Of a stretch of 64,000 bases of DNA, positions 36,936-45,545 are shown one piece after another. How positions within the stretch are numbered: the first letter of the stretch is position 1; each line of letters begins with the position of its first letter. The notes beneath the pieces are model-generated. The model saw only the letters and a program-made list of their open reading frames with translations, made no database searches and had not been told where the DNA came from. This DNA is from JABWCE01 sp964355045 (lineage in GTDB: Bacteria > Bacteroidota > Bacteroidia > NS11-12g > UBA9320). The DNA is taken from NCBI GenBank assembly GCA_964355045.1, contig CAYHCM010000001.1, positions 21,129 through 85,128 of the forward strand, in the 5' to 3' direction. Position numbers and translations under genes: made by a program.

Positions 36936-37916
36936 TTATTTTGGTAATTCTAAATTTTTTATGGCTTTATCAAAATCACTTTCCAAGTTTTTGTCCAAAT
37001 TTAAATTATAACTGTCAAATTCTTTTTCTGCTTTTTCCATGGCTAATTGATGCGATATTTTTCCGGCATGTTCTAGTATTTCGCGGTCGTTAAGTTTTAA
37101 AAAACCGTGCAGTTTTTCAATCCAATCCTTCATATACATTGGTATGCGACGCATCGCCTGACCTGTTGCAAAAACAAGATATTGCTCAACCAAATTATTA
37201 AGTGCTGAAAGTTCGGGTTCATTCAGATAATTTTTTGCAATGCCAATATCCTGTTTTCTTGGTTTTGTCCCTCTCCAATTGGTAAGCCCCATATAAGGTT
37301 TACTACTATCTGCCCTTTCTATTACTATTTCAGCTGCTGTTTTTCCGGTAATTGCCCAGTGCATTTTATTTTGAACAGTTTGGAAAAATAAGATACTTTT
37401 TTCATCTGTAGGATCGTAATCGGTACTTGTGGCATATATGTCAGTTATCTTTTGGTAAAAACGCCTTTCAGAAGTACGAATGTCCTGAATCCGTTTAAGT
37501 AATTCTTCAAAATAATCAAAAGGCTGGTCCGGGTTTTTCAATCGTTCGTCATCCAACACAAAACCTTTTACAATAAACTCTCTGATATGATTGGTAGCCC
37601 ATTGGCGAAATCGAGTGGCAACCTTTGATTTTATCCGATAGCCAACGGAGATTATCATATCCAAATTATAAAATTTTGTACGATAGTTTTTGCCATCAGA
37701 GGCAGTTATTAAGAAATCCTTAATAACTGAATTTTTATCTAATTCTTCTTCTGTTAAGATATTTCCAATGTGAATATTAATATTAGGAATGGTAGTCTGA
37801 AACAATTCAGCCATGAGCTTTTGTGTAAGCCAAACCGTTTCATTTTCCAGTCTCACTTCCAATTTTGTTTCTCCTTTTTCGGTAGTATAAATTATAATCT
37901 GAGATTTGTTTTCCAT
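36936..37916 (-). CDS. RhuM family (virulence RhuM-like) protein
   Basis: 326 residues. IIIYTTEKGETKLEVRLENE, VWLTQKLMAELFQTT, IHIGNILTEEELD and YNLDMIISVGYRIKS plus FRQWATNHIREFIVKGF are the hallmark blocks of RhuM, related to phage KilA-N/antirepressor-type DNA-binding modules. A C-terminal part (PYMGLTNWRGTKPRKQDIGIAKNYL) follows. The family is scattered among genomic islands; the function is unclear. With the Bro-N fragment at the left edge, it is one of two antirepressor-like genes here, but no phage structural gene is near. Confidence 0.88.
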   Translation of the reverse strand: MENKSQIIIYTTEKGETKLEVRLENETVWLTQKLMAELFQTTIPNINIHIGNILTEEELDKNSVIKDFLITASDGKNYRTKFYNLDMIISVGYRIKSKVATRFRQWATNHIREFIVKGFVLDDERLKNPDQPFDYFEELLKRIQDIRTSERRFYQKITDIYATSTDYDPTDEKSILFFQTVQNKMHWAITGKTAAEIVIERADSSKPYMGLTNWRGTKPRKQDIGIAKNYLNEPELSALNNLVEQYLVFATGQAMRRIPMYMKDWIEKLHGFLKLNDREILEHAGKISHQLAMEKAEKEFDSYNLNLDKNLESDFDKAIKNLELPK

Positions 37917-37967
37917 GTTTTATTATCTATATAATGGTGTTAAAGATAGAATTTTATTAAACACTTT

Positions 37968-38504
37968 TTACTTCCAATTTTCCTTTTTTATCCTATAAAT
38001 ATACACATCAAGGTCTAACCAATTTGTTGGTTTCTCTCTTATCAAACCGTTTTTATCAGCCACCCGTTGCGATTTTATATTTTCAACATGAATAATTGAA
38101 ATTACCGATTCAGTCAGGTTATTTTTAAACGCAAATTCTATAAAAAGCCTAGCCGCTTCGGGTGCAAAGCCTTGCCCCCAATATTTTTTAAAAATATGAT
38201 AGCCGACCTCTATTTCAGTTTTCCCATCCACTTCTTGAGTTAATAATCCACATTGACCTATAAATTTTTTTGTATCCTTATCTATCAAGGCTTGGAGCCC
38301 GAAACGGTTTTCCTCATAGCGGGTAAGTTGGCGTTCAATCCAATGTTTCGATCTTTCTTCATCCGAATCGGCAAAGGCAGGGAAAAATTGAATTGCTTCC
38401 TTATCCTTAAAAAAATCGGTCCAGAGAATAATATCATTTTCGGTTAATTTTCTGGTAATTAATCGGGGGCTTTGCAAATTATCCTCATATGTATATGCAT
38501 GCAT
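37968..38504 (-). CDS. GNAT family N-acetyltransferase
   Basis: 178 residues. The acetyl-CoA loop is in EVGYHIFKKYWGQGFAPEAARL (Q/RxxGxG/A type). TPRLITRKLTENDIILW-like N-terminus and the late VENIKSQRVADKNGLI motif place it with RimJ/RimL-like GNATs. The substrate, a protein N-terminus or small amine, is unknown. Confidence 0.88.
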   Translation of the reverse strand: MHAYTYEDNLQSPRLITRKLTENDIILWTDFFKDKEAIQFFPAFADSDEERSKHWIERQLTRYEENRFGLQALIDKDTKKFIGQCGLLTQEVDGKTEIEVGYHIFKKYWGQGFAPEAARLFIEFAFKNNLTESVISIIHVENIKSQRVADKNGLIREKPTNWLDLDVYIYRIKKENWK

Positions 38505-38659
38505 AGAGTTTCAATTCTTTAACTACAAATATAATTTTCCGGAGTAATTTAAAAATAGTTTTGTGTTCTAAAAAAAATAAAAGTAGTAACTGCAGAAATT
38601 AATGGGGGATTTTTGATTTTTTTTAAAAACTTTATCCTACATAAATCTTTTATTCGTAA

Positions 38660-38667
38660 TAACTTTG
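38660..38667 (+). promoter_or_regulatory. TAnnTTTG -7 box
   Basis: TAACTTTG, 28 nt before the GTG of the ferredoxin reductase gene. No clear -33 TTTG. Confidence 0.5.
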
Positions 38668-38695
38668 CAACATTAATTTTTGAATTGAGAAACAC

Positions 38696-39703
38696 GTGAT
38701 TGAAACCGATATATTGATAATAGGCGCCGGACCCTGTGGATTGTTTACAGTATTTGAAGCCGGACTTATAAAATTACATTGCCACCTTATTGATGCCTTG
38801 CCACAGCCGGGCGGACAGCTTACCGAAATTTATCCTAAAAAACCGATTTATGATATTCCCGGTTTTCCAATAATTATGGCAGGCGAGCTGGTAAGTAATT
38901 TGATGAAACAGGCTGAACCTTTTAAACCCGGGTTTACATTGGGTGAAAGGGCTGAATTTATTGATAAAATGGATGACGGACGGTGGAAATTAACGACCAA
39001 CAGAGGAACCATTCATGCGGCCCCTGTCATAGTAATAGCTGGTGGTTTAGGGTGTTTTGAACCTCGAAAACCTGAAATTGAAAATCTTGTAAATTATGAA
39101 GATAAGGGTGTAGATTATATTATTAAAGACCCTGAAAAATACCGAAACAAAAACGTTGTAATTTCAGGTGGTGGCGATTCGGCTTTGGATTGGACTATAT
39201 TTTTGGCTGATGTGGCACAAAGTGTAACCTTAATTCATCGCCGTTCCAATTTCCGTGGTCATCTCGATTCAGTTCATAAAGTTACAGAATTGGCTGCTTC
39301 TGGAAAAATAAATTTAATCCTTAATTCGGAAGTTACCGGAATTAAGGGAACCGAAAAATTGGAAACTTTGGATATTATTAATTTTGGCGATGAACGTATT
39401 ACCAATATATCTGCTGATTATTTTATCCCTTTGTTTGGTCTTTCACCAAAGCTGGGGCCGCTTAAACATTGGAATTTAAACTTACACAAGGAATCCATTA
39501 CTGTAAACCCGATGGACTGCAGCACCAATATTCCAGGTATATTTGCTATTGGTGATATTAACGATTATCCCGGAAAATTGAGATTGATTTTATGCGGTTT
39601 TCATGAAGCCACAATGATGGTTCAGTCGGCGTATAAATATATAAACCCGGATAAAAATTTAATTTTAAAATATACTACCGTAAGCGGTGTAAAGCCTTTT
39701 TAG
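38696..39703 (+). CDS. Ferredoxin/flavodoxin-NADP reductase (thioredoxin-reductase-like)
   Basis: 335 residues, start GTG 38696. FAD motif IIGAGPCG (7-14), GGQLTEIYPKKPIYDIPGFP typical of the YumC-type reductases, NADPH motif ISGGGDSALDW (about 155-165) and C-terminal AIGDINDYPGKLRLILCGFHEA. The CxxC of thioredoxin reductase is absent, as expected for this group. The next gene, starting at the base after its stop, encodes a [2Fe-2S] ferredoxin, a fitting electron partner. Confidence 0.9.
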   Translation: MIETDILIIGAGPCGLFTVFEAGLIKLHCHLIDALPQPGGQLTEIYPKKPIYDIPGFPIIMAGELVSNLMKQAEPFKPGFTLGERAEFIDKMDDGRWKLTTNRGTIHAAPVIVIAGGLGCFEPRKPEIENLVNYEDKGVDYIIKDPEKYRNKNVVISGGGDSALDWTIFLADVAQSVTLIHRRSNFRGHLDSVHKVTELAASGKINLILNSEVTGIKGTEKLETLDIINFGDERITNISADYFIPLFGLSPKLGPLKHWNLNLHKESITVNPMDCSTNIPGIFAIGDINDYPGKLRLILCGFHEATMMVQSAYKYINPDKNLILKYTTVSGVKPF

Positions 39704-40042
39704 ATGCAAACCGACGATTTAATACAACTCAACATTACGGACCTTGCCGGTAAAAAACATAAGATTAATGCGCCTACAGATGTGGGCCTTAATTTAATGG
39801 AAGCCATACGGGCCAACGATATGCAGATAAAAGCTACCTGCGGCGGGATGTCGCTTTGTGCCGCCTGTCATGTTATTGTTTGCAGTCATCATCCGTTGCC
39901 GCCCATGTCGGAAGATGAAGAGGCCATGTTGGATGAGGCCTTTCTATTAAATATTCCACATAGCCGATTGAGTTGTCAACTTAGGTTGACGAAGGATATT
40001 GATGGGTTGGAGGTGGTTTTAGGGGAAGGGACGGGGGAGTAA
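39704..40042 (+). CDS. Adrenodoxin-type [2Fe-2S] ferredoxin
   Basis: 112 residues. The cluster ligands are C46, C52, C55 and C91, in CGGMSLCAACHV and LSCQL. It starts immediately after the reductase stop. Likely receives electrons from that reductase for a biosynthetic or redox enzyme not identified here. Confidence 0.92.
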   Translation: MQTDDLIQLNITDLAGKKHKINAPTDVGLNLMEAIRANDMQIKATCGGMSLCAACHVIVCSHHPLPPMSEDEEAMLDEAFLLNIPHSRLSCQLRLTKDIDGLEVVLGEGTGE

Positions 40043-40046
40043 GTTT

Positions 40047-40187
40047 TTACTTTAGCATAATACTTATTATCCCAATTACACTTCCTACGATGGCAATAAA
40101 TTGAACTAAACCTACAATATAGATATTTCGGTTAATTCTTGATTCCATTTCAGCTAAGTCTTTTTTGGAGGCAAGGTTTGATCCCAT
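40047..40187 (-). CDS. 46-residue single-pass membrane protein
   Basis: Short ORF, MGSNLASKKDLAEMESRINR then NIYIVGLVQFIAIVGSVIGI and ISIMLK. A charged helix is followed by a transmembrane helix. The pattern resembles the C-terminal end of coiled-coil membrane proteins that are often found in association with mobile elements, so it may be a remnant. It ends 4 nt from the ferredoxin stop, in the convergent direction. Confidence 0.45.
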   Translation of the reverse strand: MGSNLASKKDLAEMESRINRNIYIVGLVQFIAIVGSVIGIISIMLK

Positions 40188-40215
40188 TTTTGAATACTAA
40201 ACCTTTTTTCTTAGC

Positions 40216-40260
40216 CAAAAAAATGGTACCACAAATTGTGATACCATCGATTTTTTTTTA
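40216..40260. terminator. Terminator hairpin between convergent/other genes
   Basis: ATGGTACCACAA-A-TTGTGATACCAT (one mismatch) flanked by A7 and T9 runs, so active in both directions. Confidence 0.75.
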
Positions 40261-40275
40261 GATTTTAAGTATGAC

Positions 40276-41130
40276 TTAATTTACTATTTTAGAAAATACA
40301 TTCCAAGTTGGTGCGTAAATTAAAGCCAACTTATTTGGAGCAAGGTTTTCATACGTATATTGATACCTGCCAATATATATATCTATAAAACTACCAACTG
40401 GGAACATCTGAATTACAGATGCAGGTATAGTATATGTTCCTGATGTAGATGTAATTTCAGTTGCCCATGTTTTTCCATTTTGATTCAAATCAGGATAAGG
40501 ATGATTTAATCCGGTATTTACAGCAATGTTATAATTTACAGCGATGTATGTTTTAGGGCAGTTTATATCATGATTCCAATTTATTGTCAAACTTTGAGTA
40601 TGATTTATATAAGATCCGGTTGGTGAAATTAAAGAAATATCTATTTTTTCAGGAATACGCATTTTAACATTATTAAATGCAGAATACCCTAAACCTGTAT
40701 TTCCAGAATGTGAAATGTCAATCTCTTTACCAAAAAAATTGGGGTTTGGATTATAGTGGTTACTTGCATAATTAAATCCTGAAGCTAAATTGAACGGAAC
40801 AGTAATCGTATTATTGTTCATTGGATCATTTAAAATTAATGAGCCTACATCAACGCCATTACCTATACCAAGATCTAATGGTTTGTCATAAAAGTCACCT
40901 TGGACTTGAAAGACATGATTATTTCGATTACTAGTCAGGCTATAATTACTTTGAGTTGCCAGTCGTATTCTCGCTACTATTTTGTCATTTTCCAAAAGTT
41001 CAGATTCTGTTTTACCTAAAACGCCATTAAAAGAAGTTTTACTTTCTGATTTTGGATTTGCATTGTTATCTTTTTTACAAGCTGATAGTAAACTTAAAAA
41101 GATAAAACTTACATAAATTAATTTTTTCAT
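40276..41130 (-). CDS. Lipoprotein of unknown function
   Basis: 284 residues. Signal MKKLIYVSFIFLSLLSACKK. The mature part is Asn-rich and strand-rich (SLTINWNHDINCPKTYIAVNY, TSTSGTYTIPASVIQMFPVGSFIDIYIGRY), reminiscent of Ig-like secreted modules. No enzyme motif. It follows a Cys-rich lipoprotein by 27 nt and is probably co-transcribed with it. Confidence 0.72.
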   Translation of the reverse strand: MKKLIYVSFIFLSLLSACKKDNNANPKSESKTSFNGVLGKTESELLENDKIVARIRLATQSNYSLTSNRNNHVFQVQGDFYDKPLDLGIGNGVDVGSLILNDPMNNNTITVPFNLASGFNYASNHYNPNPNFFGKEIDISHSGNTGLGYSAFNNVKMRIPEKIDISLISPTGSYINHTQSLTINWNHDINCPKTYIAVNYNIAVNTGLNHPYPDLNQNGKTWATEITSTSGTYTIPASVIQMFPVGSFIDIYIGRYQYTYENLAPNKLALIYAPTWNVFSKIVN

Positions 41131-41157
41131 ATTTTTTATTTATTATTTTGTTACGTA

Positions 41158-41694
41158 TTATGGGCATTCACAAGTACAGAAAGCCAAGGATCTTAAATCG
41201 ATAGTAAAGATTGGAGGGGGTGGTGCGGGTTTTGGGTTAATTTGTGCTAATTCACCAGTAAAAACAGGTTTGCCTTTATCCTTAGAAAGACATCTCTTAT
41301 CTCCTGTGTTAGTTGCATTCTTTCCGCAACATTCATCGCAATCGGTTTTAACAAATGCTTGTATTGTTATAGCAACACCAAATGGGCAATCTATTGTAAA
41401 AAAACCATCCGGCCCAATATCACTACCTGATTTTGTAATATCTCTAATTTTTTTTGTAACAGGATTTCCATTTGCATCCAGTGAAACCCCTAAAATAGAA
41501 AATGTTGCGGACACTATTTTTGAATTATCGAATGTACATTCATCCTCTGTACCGACTGTTGTTCCAAATTTGAATTTAGTAGGTTGAGTAGGGGAATTTA
41601 CGTCTCCTGTTGGTGTATCGCTGCATCCTTTGCAACCTACAAAAAGTATAGAGTAAAAAACCAAATGAATAAATATTGAGTTGAGTTTTTTCAT
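41158..41694 (-). CDS. Cysteine-rich lipoprotein downstream of a microsatellite
   Basis: 178 residues. Lipoprotein signal ending LFVGC. The mature chain has many cysteines: CKGCSD at the start, ECTFDNSK, DCPFG, TDCDECCGKN, DKRCLS and a terminal FCTCECP, plus a PKPAPPPP linker. The cysteines suggest disulfides or metal binding in a surface protein. The (ATTAC)n tract ends 27 bp before its ATG and the predicted -7 box is squeezed between, so its expression may vary with tract length (inference). No family recognised. Confidence 0.72.
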   Translation of the reverse strand: MKKLNSIFIHLVFYSILFVGCKGCSDTPTGDVNSPTQPTKFKFGTTVGTEDECTFDNSKIVSATFSILGVSLDANGNPVTKKIRDITKSGSDIGPDGFFTIDCPFGVAITIQAFVKTDCDECCGKNATNTGDKRCLSKDKGKPVFTGELAQINPKPAPPPPIFTIDLRSLAFCTCECP

Positions 41695-41710
41695 GTTTTG
41701 AATATAAATC

Positions 41711-41718
41711 CAAAATTA
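41711..41718 (-). promoter_or_regulatory. TAnnTTTG -7 box next to microsatellite
   Basis: TAATTTTG on the minus strand, 16 nt before the ATG of the Cys-rich lipoprotein. The -33 position falls inside the (ATTAC)n tract. Confidence 0.5.
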
Positions 41719-41721
41719 GGC

Positions 41722-41931
41722 GTAATGTAATGTAATGTAATGTAATGTAATGTAATGTAATGTAATGTAATGTAATNNNNNNNNNNNNNNNNNNNNNNNN
41801 NNNNNNNNNNNNNNNNNNNNNNNNNNNNNNNNNNNNNNNNNNNNNNNNNNNNNNNNNNNNNNNNNNNNNNNNNNNNGTAATGTAATGTAATGTAATGTAA
41901 TGTAATGTAATGTAATGTAATGTAATGTAAT
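41722..41931. repeat. (GTAAT)n / (ATTAC)n pentanucleotide tract split by a k-mer gap
   Basis: 11 perfect copies (55 bp) on each side of 100 N (41777-41876). Each side is exactly one 55-mer of the repeat, so the assembler could not count the copies; the real number is at least 11. The region 41695-42011 has no gene: frames reading YITLH repeats through it are artefacts. Confidence 0.9.
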
Positions 41932-42011
41932 ATGACATAAAGATTGCAAAGAGCGTAAAAGGTCATCCTTATTTACAACAGTATAACAGTTAGTAAATCG
42001 ACCTTAAAAAA

Positions 42012-43487
42012 CTAATATGCCCTAGCAAACAAAACCCTTTGCTTACTCAGCTTCCCGCTCAAAATACAAACCCCTTCTTCCATCAAATTATCCAAAGGAA
42101 TACAGCGAATAGTGGCCTTGGTTTCTTCTTTTATTTTTACTTCCGTTTCAGGGGTTCCATCCCAGTGGGCACTTACAAATCCACCTTTATCTAAGGCAGC
42201 TTCAAATTCAGCCCAAGTATTTGCTGTATGAATATTGCTTTGTTGAAAGGTTTTGGCTTTGGTATAAATATTTTCTTGAATTTCTTTCAACAATAATTGA
42301 ATGGTTTCGGTAATGCCGTCCATGCTCACAGTCATTTTTTCCTTGGTGTCGCGGCGGGCCAGTTCTACCGTATTATTTTTTAAATCTCTGGGGCCAATGG
42401 CTAATCTCAGAGGAACACCTTTCAGTTCGTATTCGGCAAATTTCCAGCCGCTGCGGTAGGTATCGCGGTCGTCGTATTTTACAGAAATTCCGGCTTTTTT
42501 TAGGGCATCCTGCAAAGGTTTTACTTTTTCGGAAATAATTTCCAATTCTTCTTCCCCTTTATAAATTGGAATTATTACAACCTGAATAGGCGCTAAATTT
42601 GGCGGCAATATTAATCCTTCATCATCCGAATGGGCCATGATTAAAGCACCCATCAATCGGGTACTTACGCCCCAACTCGTAGCCCACACATATTCCTGAG
42701 TTCCTTCTTTGGTTGCAAATTTTACATCAAATGCTTTCGCAAAATTTTGTCCTAAAAAATGGGAAGTTCCCATTTGCAAAGCCTTTCCATCCTGCATCAT
42801 GCCTTCGATGGTATAAGTTTCCAATGCTCCGGCAAACCGTTCGTTCGGGGTTTTTACACCTTTAATTACCGGGATGGCTATAAAGGTTTCGGCAAACTCG
42901 GCATATACTTCAAGCATTCTTTCGGCTTCTTCAATGGCTTCCTGACTAGTAGAATGAGCAGTGTGTCCTTCCTGCCATAAAAATTCGGCCGTTCTTAAAA
43001 ACAAACGGGTTCGCATTTCCCAGCGAACTACGTTTGCCCATTGATTTATAAGCAAAGGCAGGTCGCGGTAGCTTTGAATCCAATTTTTATAAGTACTCCA
43101 GATAATGGCTTCAGACGTAGGCCTTACAATCAATTCTTCTTCTAACTTGGCTTCAGGGTCAATAATTAATTTACCAGGATTATCAGGATCTGACTTTAAG
43201 CGATAATGGGTAACCACTGCACATTCCTTGGCAAAACCTTCAGCATTTTTCTCCTCCGCTTCAAATAAACTTTTAGGAACAAACAAGGGAAAATACGCGT
43301 TACTGTGTCCAGTTTCTTTAAACATTTTGTCCAATTGCTGCTGCATTTTTTCCCAGATAGCGTAGCCATACGGTTTAATAACCATACAACCACGAACGGC
43401 TGAATGTTCCGCCAAATCTGCATTTACAACCAAATTGTTGTACCATTTTGAATAATCTTCTTCCCGTTTTATTTTTTGAAATGCCAT
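42012..43487 (-). CDS. proS: Prolyl-tRNA synthetase (eukaryote/archaeal-like type)
   Basis: 491 residues. The class II motifs are present: VRGCMVIKPYGYAIWEKMQ, RPTSEAIIWSTYKNWI, RWEMRTRLFLRTAEFLWQEGHTAH (motif 2) and GTSHFLGQNFAKAF. A codon-anticodon domain (about 290-400) and a C-terminal zinc-like domain end in LSKQRVLFARAY. The lack of the bacterial INS editing insertion and the total length mark the short archaeal-type ProRS, normal for Bacteroidota. It charges tRNA-Pro. A -7-like TAACTTTG stands 50 nt upstream. Confidence 0.94.
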   Translation of the reverse strand: MAFQKIKREEDYSKWYNNLVVNADLAEHSAVRGCMVIKPYGYAIWEKMQQQLDKMFKETGHSNAYFPLFVPKSLFEAEEKNAEGFAKECAVVTHYRLKSDPDNPGKLIIDPEAKLEEELIVRPTSEAIIWSTYKNWIQSYRDLPLLINQWANVVRWEMRTRLFLRTAEFLWQEGHTAHSTSQEAIEEAERMLEVYAEFAETFIAIPVIKGVKTPNERFAGALETYTIEGMMQDGKALQMGTSHFLGQNFAKAFDVKFATKEGTQEYVWATSWGVSTRLMGALIMAHSDDEGLILPPNLAPIQVVIIPIYKGEEELEIISEKVKPLQDALKKAGISVKYDDRDTYRSGWKFAEYELKGVPLRLAIGPRDLKNNTVELARRDTKEKMTVSMDGITETIQLLLKEIQENIYTKAKTFQQSNIHTANTWAEFEAALDKGGFVSAHWDGTPETEVKIKEETKATIRCIPLDNLMEEGVCILSGKLSKQRVLFARAY

Positions 43488-43537
43488 GTATAAATTTTTG
43501 TATTACCTTTGGTATAATTATTGTCAGATTTAAATTG

Positions 43538-43545
43538 CAAAGTTA
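43538..43545 (-). promoter_or_regulatory. TAnnTTTG -7 box for proS
   Basis: TAACTTTG on the minus strand; leader of about 45 nt. Confidence 0.5.
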
Positions 43546-43577
43546 AAATTAAAATGCACAATTAAACATTTAACACC

Positions 43578-45503
43578 ATGAAGACTCTATTACAATTTAT
43601 TGCTATTTTACTGGTTTTAGGATCCTGTACTTCCGCTCGACAAACCGTTCAAAAAGATTTAGGGCAATATGACGATGTTTATTATACACCGGCGGATGAA
43701 CCGGAGGTGGCTCAACAAAAAAGTGAGCCTCAACCGGTAGCAAAGAGTTCGGATGAAACTAAAACCACTCCTGACGCAGAACCGGATTATAGAAAATATA
43801 AGGAAGGTGAACCGGAAGAAATAGTAAGAGAACCTGAAAGTTCTTCGAAAAGTGATAATTACGATTATTCACAAAACAACTCCTATAATTATGATGATGA
43901 TGATGATTTTTCGTATGGTCGTTCTTTTCAGCGATTAAGATATGGCGATGGATATGGCGACGGGTATAGTGATGCATTATATAATAATTACAACAGTGGC
44001 GGTGGCTATTACAATTCATACTACAATGATCCCAATTGGGGTTGGAACCGGCCTGCAAGAAATCGTTTTTGGGTTGGATATAATACCTGGAACGGATGGA
44101 GCATAGGCTATAATTATGGTTATCCTGCCTGGGGTTGGCGAACAAGCTATTACCCTTGTTACAATAATTTTTATGACCCTTGGTACGGCTATTCAGGCGG
44201 ATGGGGATATTATTCAAACCCATTTTATTGTGGAACCCCTTACGGATATTATAATCCTTATGGCTATGGTGGTTATGGAGGATATGGCTATAATAATTAC
44301 GGATATGGAGGATATAATAATGGTTATTATGGAGGATATTATGGGGGATATAATAATTACTACAGCCCATGGCAGCGTCCGGTTCATGTTTATTCAAGCA
44401 ATAATGGAGGAAATAGCGGTGGCATATCCGACAAACGAAAAATGACTGGCCCTCGTGAAACCATTGGTAGTAACACACCATCATCAACCCGAAAAGATCA
44501 GATTTCACCAAAAAGCCGTGGCGGCATGGTGCAACAAGACCCTAAAGATGGTGGAACCACTTACGATCCTAAAAAAGATAAACGAGATGGAATGGTTGGA
44601 AACCCAGGAAATAATGATCCCAAAGATGCAAAAGGAAGAATGAGTGATAATGGAAAAGATGCGACCACTGCACCCGAAACTGGTACAACAGGTCGAACAA
44701 ATACTCCGGGAAACACTCCTTCTGACAGAACAGGTACACCCGGAAATAGCACAGTTGGCAGAAATACTCCGGGAAATACTCCTTCCACTACTACCGGAAC
44801 GCCCGATAATAGTAATCCGGGTAGAACAACTAGCCCGGGAAATACTCCTTCCGACAGAACTAGTACCCCCGGTAATAGTACAGTAGGCAGAAATACCCCT
44901 GGAAATACTCCTTCCACTACAACCGGAACTCCTGATAATAGTACTCCGGGCAGAACAACTACTCCCGGAAATACACCTTCTGGCAGGACAGGAACCCCCG
45001 ACAATAGCACCACCACACCCGAGAATAGTGGTACACCCAAACGACAGGTAAGAGAAATAGACCGAACTAATCAAGATTATGGAAGAGGAACAGAAACTCC
45101 TGAACCAACCAAAGAACCTGTAAGAGAATACGAAAGGCCTTCAAATAATGGAGGAACTCCGCCATCACGAGGAAGAACTACCGAAACACCGGAAACCCAA
45201 AAAAGGACAGAACCTGAAAATACGCCAACCCGTACTTACGAGCAACCTCGCGAAGAAAGAAAATCAAGGGGAAGTAGCGAGCCTACTGAAAGCCGAACCC
45301 GGACCTACGAGCCACCAGCGAATAATACACCTCAACGACGTGAAGAACCACGGAGTACACCAGCTCCAAGAACCTATGATGGTGGCGGAAATAATGGCGG
45401 TGGAAACAGAGGAGGCGGTTATACCCCAGCACCAAGTGGTGGAAATTCAGGGGGATCAGGCGGAACTCCAACACCACCACCGTCACGTGGAAGAGGAAGA
45501 TAA
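43578..45503 (+). CDS. Tyr/Gly-rich repeat lipoprotein
   Basis: 641 residues. Lipoprotein signal (ILLVLGSC, Cys17). Then an acidic region (20-115), a Tyr/Gly/Asn/Trp-rich low-complexity segment (about 115-275, many YGGYGGYGYNN-like words) and a Thr/Pro/Gly/Asn tandem repeat (about 375-475) with a 43-residue unit made of two halves GNTPSxxTGTPxNSxxGR. The tail is Arg/Glu/Pro-rich and ends in glycine stretches. This is a disordered, adhesive-looking surface protein, not an enzyme. It is followed 42 nt later by a FadL-like porin gene. Long open frames on its opposite strand are composition artefacts. Copy number of the repeat may vary. Confidence 0.8.
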   Translation: MKTLLQFIAILLVLGSCTSARQTVQKDLGQYDDVYYTPADEPEVAQQKSEPQPVAKSSDETKTTPDAEPDYRKYKEGEPEEIVREPESSSKSDNYDYSQNNSYNYDDDDDFSYGRSFQRLRYGDGYGDGYSDALYNNYNSGGGYYNSYYNDPNWGWNRPARNRFWVGYNTWNGWSIGYNYGYPAWGWRTSYYPCYNNFYDPWYGYSGGWGYYSNPFYCGTPYGYYNPYGYGGYGGYGYNNYGYGGYNNGYYGGYYGGYNNYYSPWQRPVHVYSSNNGGNSGGISDKRKMTGPRETIGSNTPSSTRKDQISPKSRGGMVQQDPKDGGTTYDPKKDKRDGMVGNPGNNDPKDAKGRMSDNGKDATTAPETGTTGRTNTPGNTPSDRTGTPGNSTVGRNTPGNTPSTTTGTPDNSNPGRTTSPGNTPSDRTSTPGNSTVGRNTPGNTPSTTTGTPDNSTPGRTTTPGNTPSGRTGTPDNSTTTPENSGTPKRQVREIDRTNQDYGRGTETPEPTKEPVREYERPSNNGGTPPSRGRTTETPETQKRTEPENTPTRTYEQPREERKSRGSSEPTESRTRTYEPPANNTPQRREEPRSTPAPRTYDGGGNNGGGNRGGGYTPAPSGGNSGGSGGTPTPPPSRGRGR

Positions 45504-45545
45504 TTCAATTTTAGATTTACGATTTTAGATTCACGATTTATAGTT

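Noticed and set aside
41576..41966. Minus-strand frames with YITLH repeats
   Set aside because: They translate the pentanucleotide tract and the N run; not proteins.
43759..45074. Long minus-strand ORFs (His/Asn-rich and Val/Pro/Gly-rich)
   Set aside because: Antisense shadows of the repetitive Tyr/Gly-rich lipoprotein gene; no signal or family.
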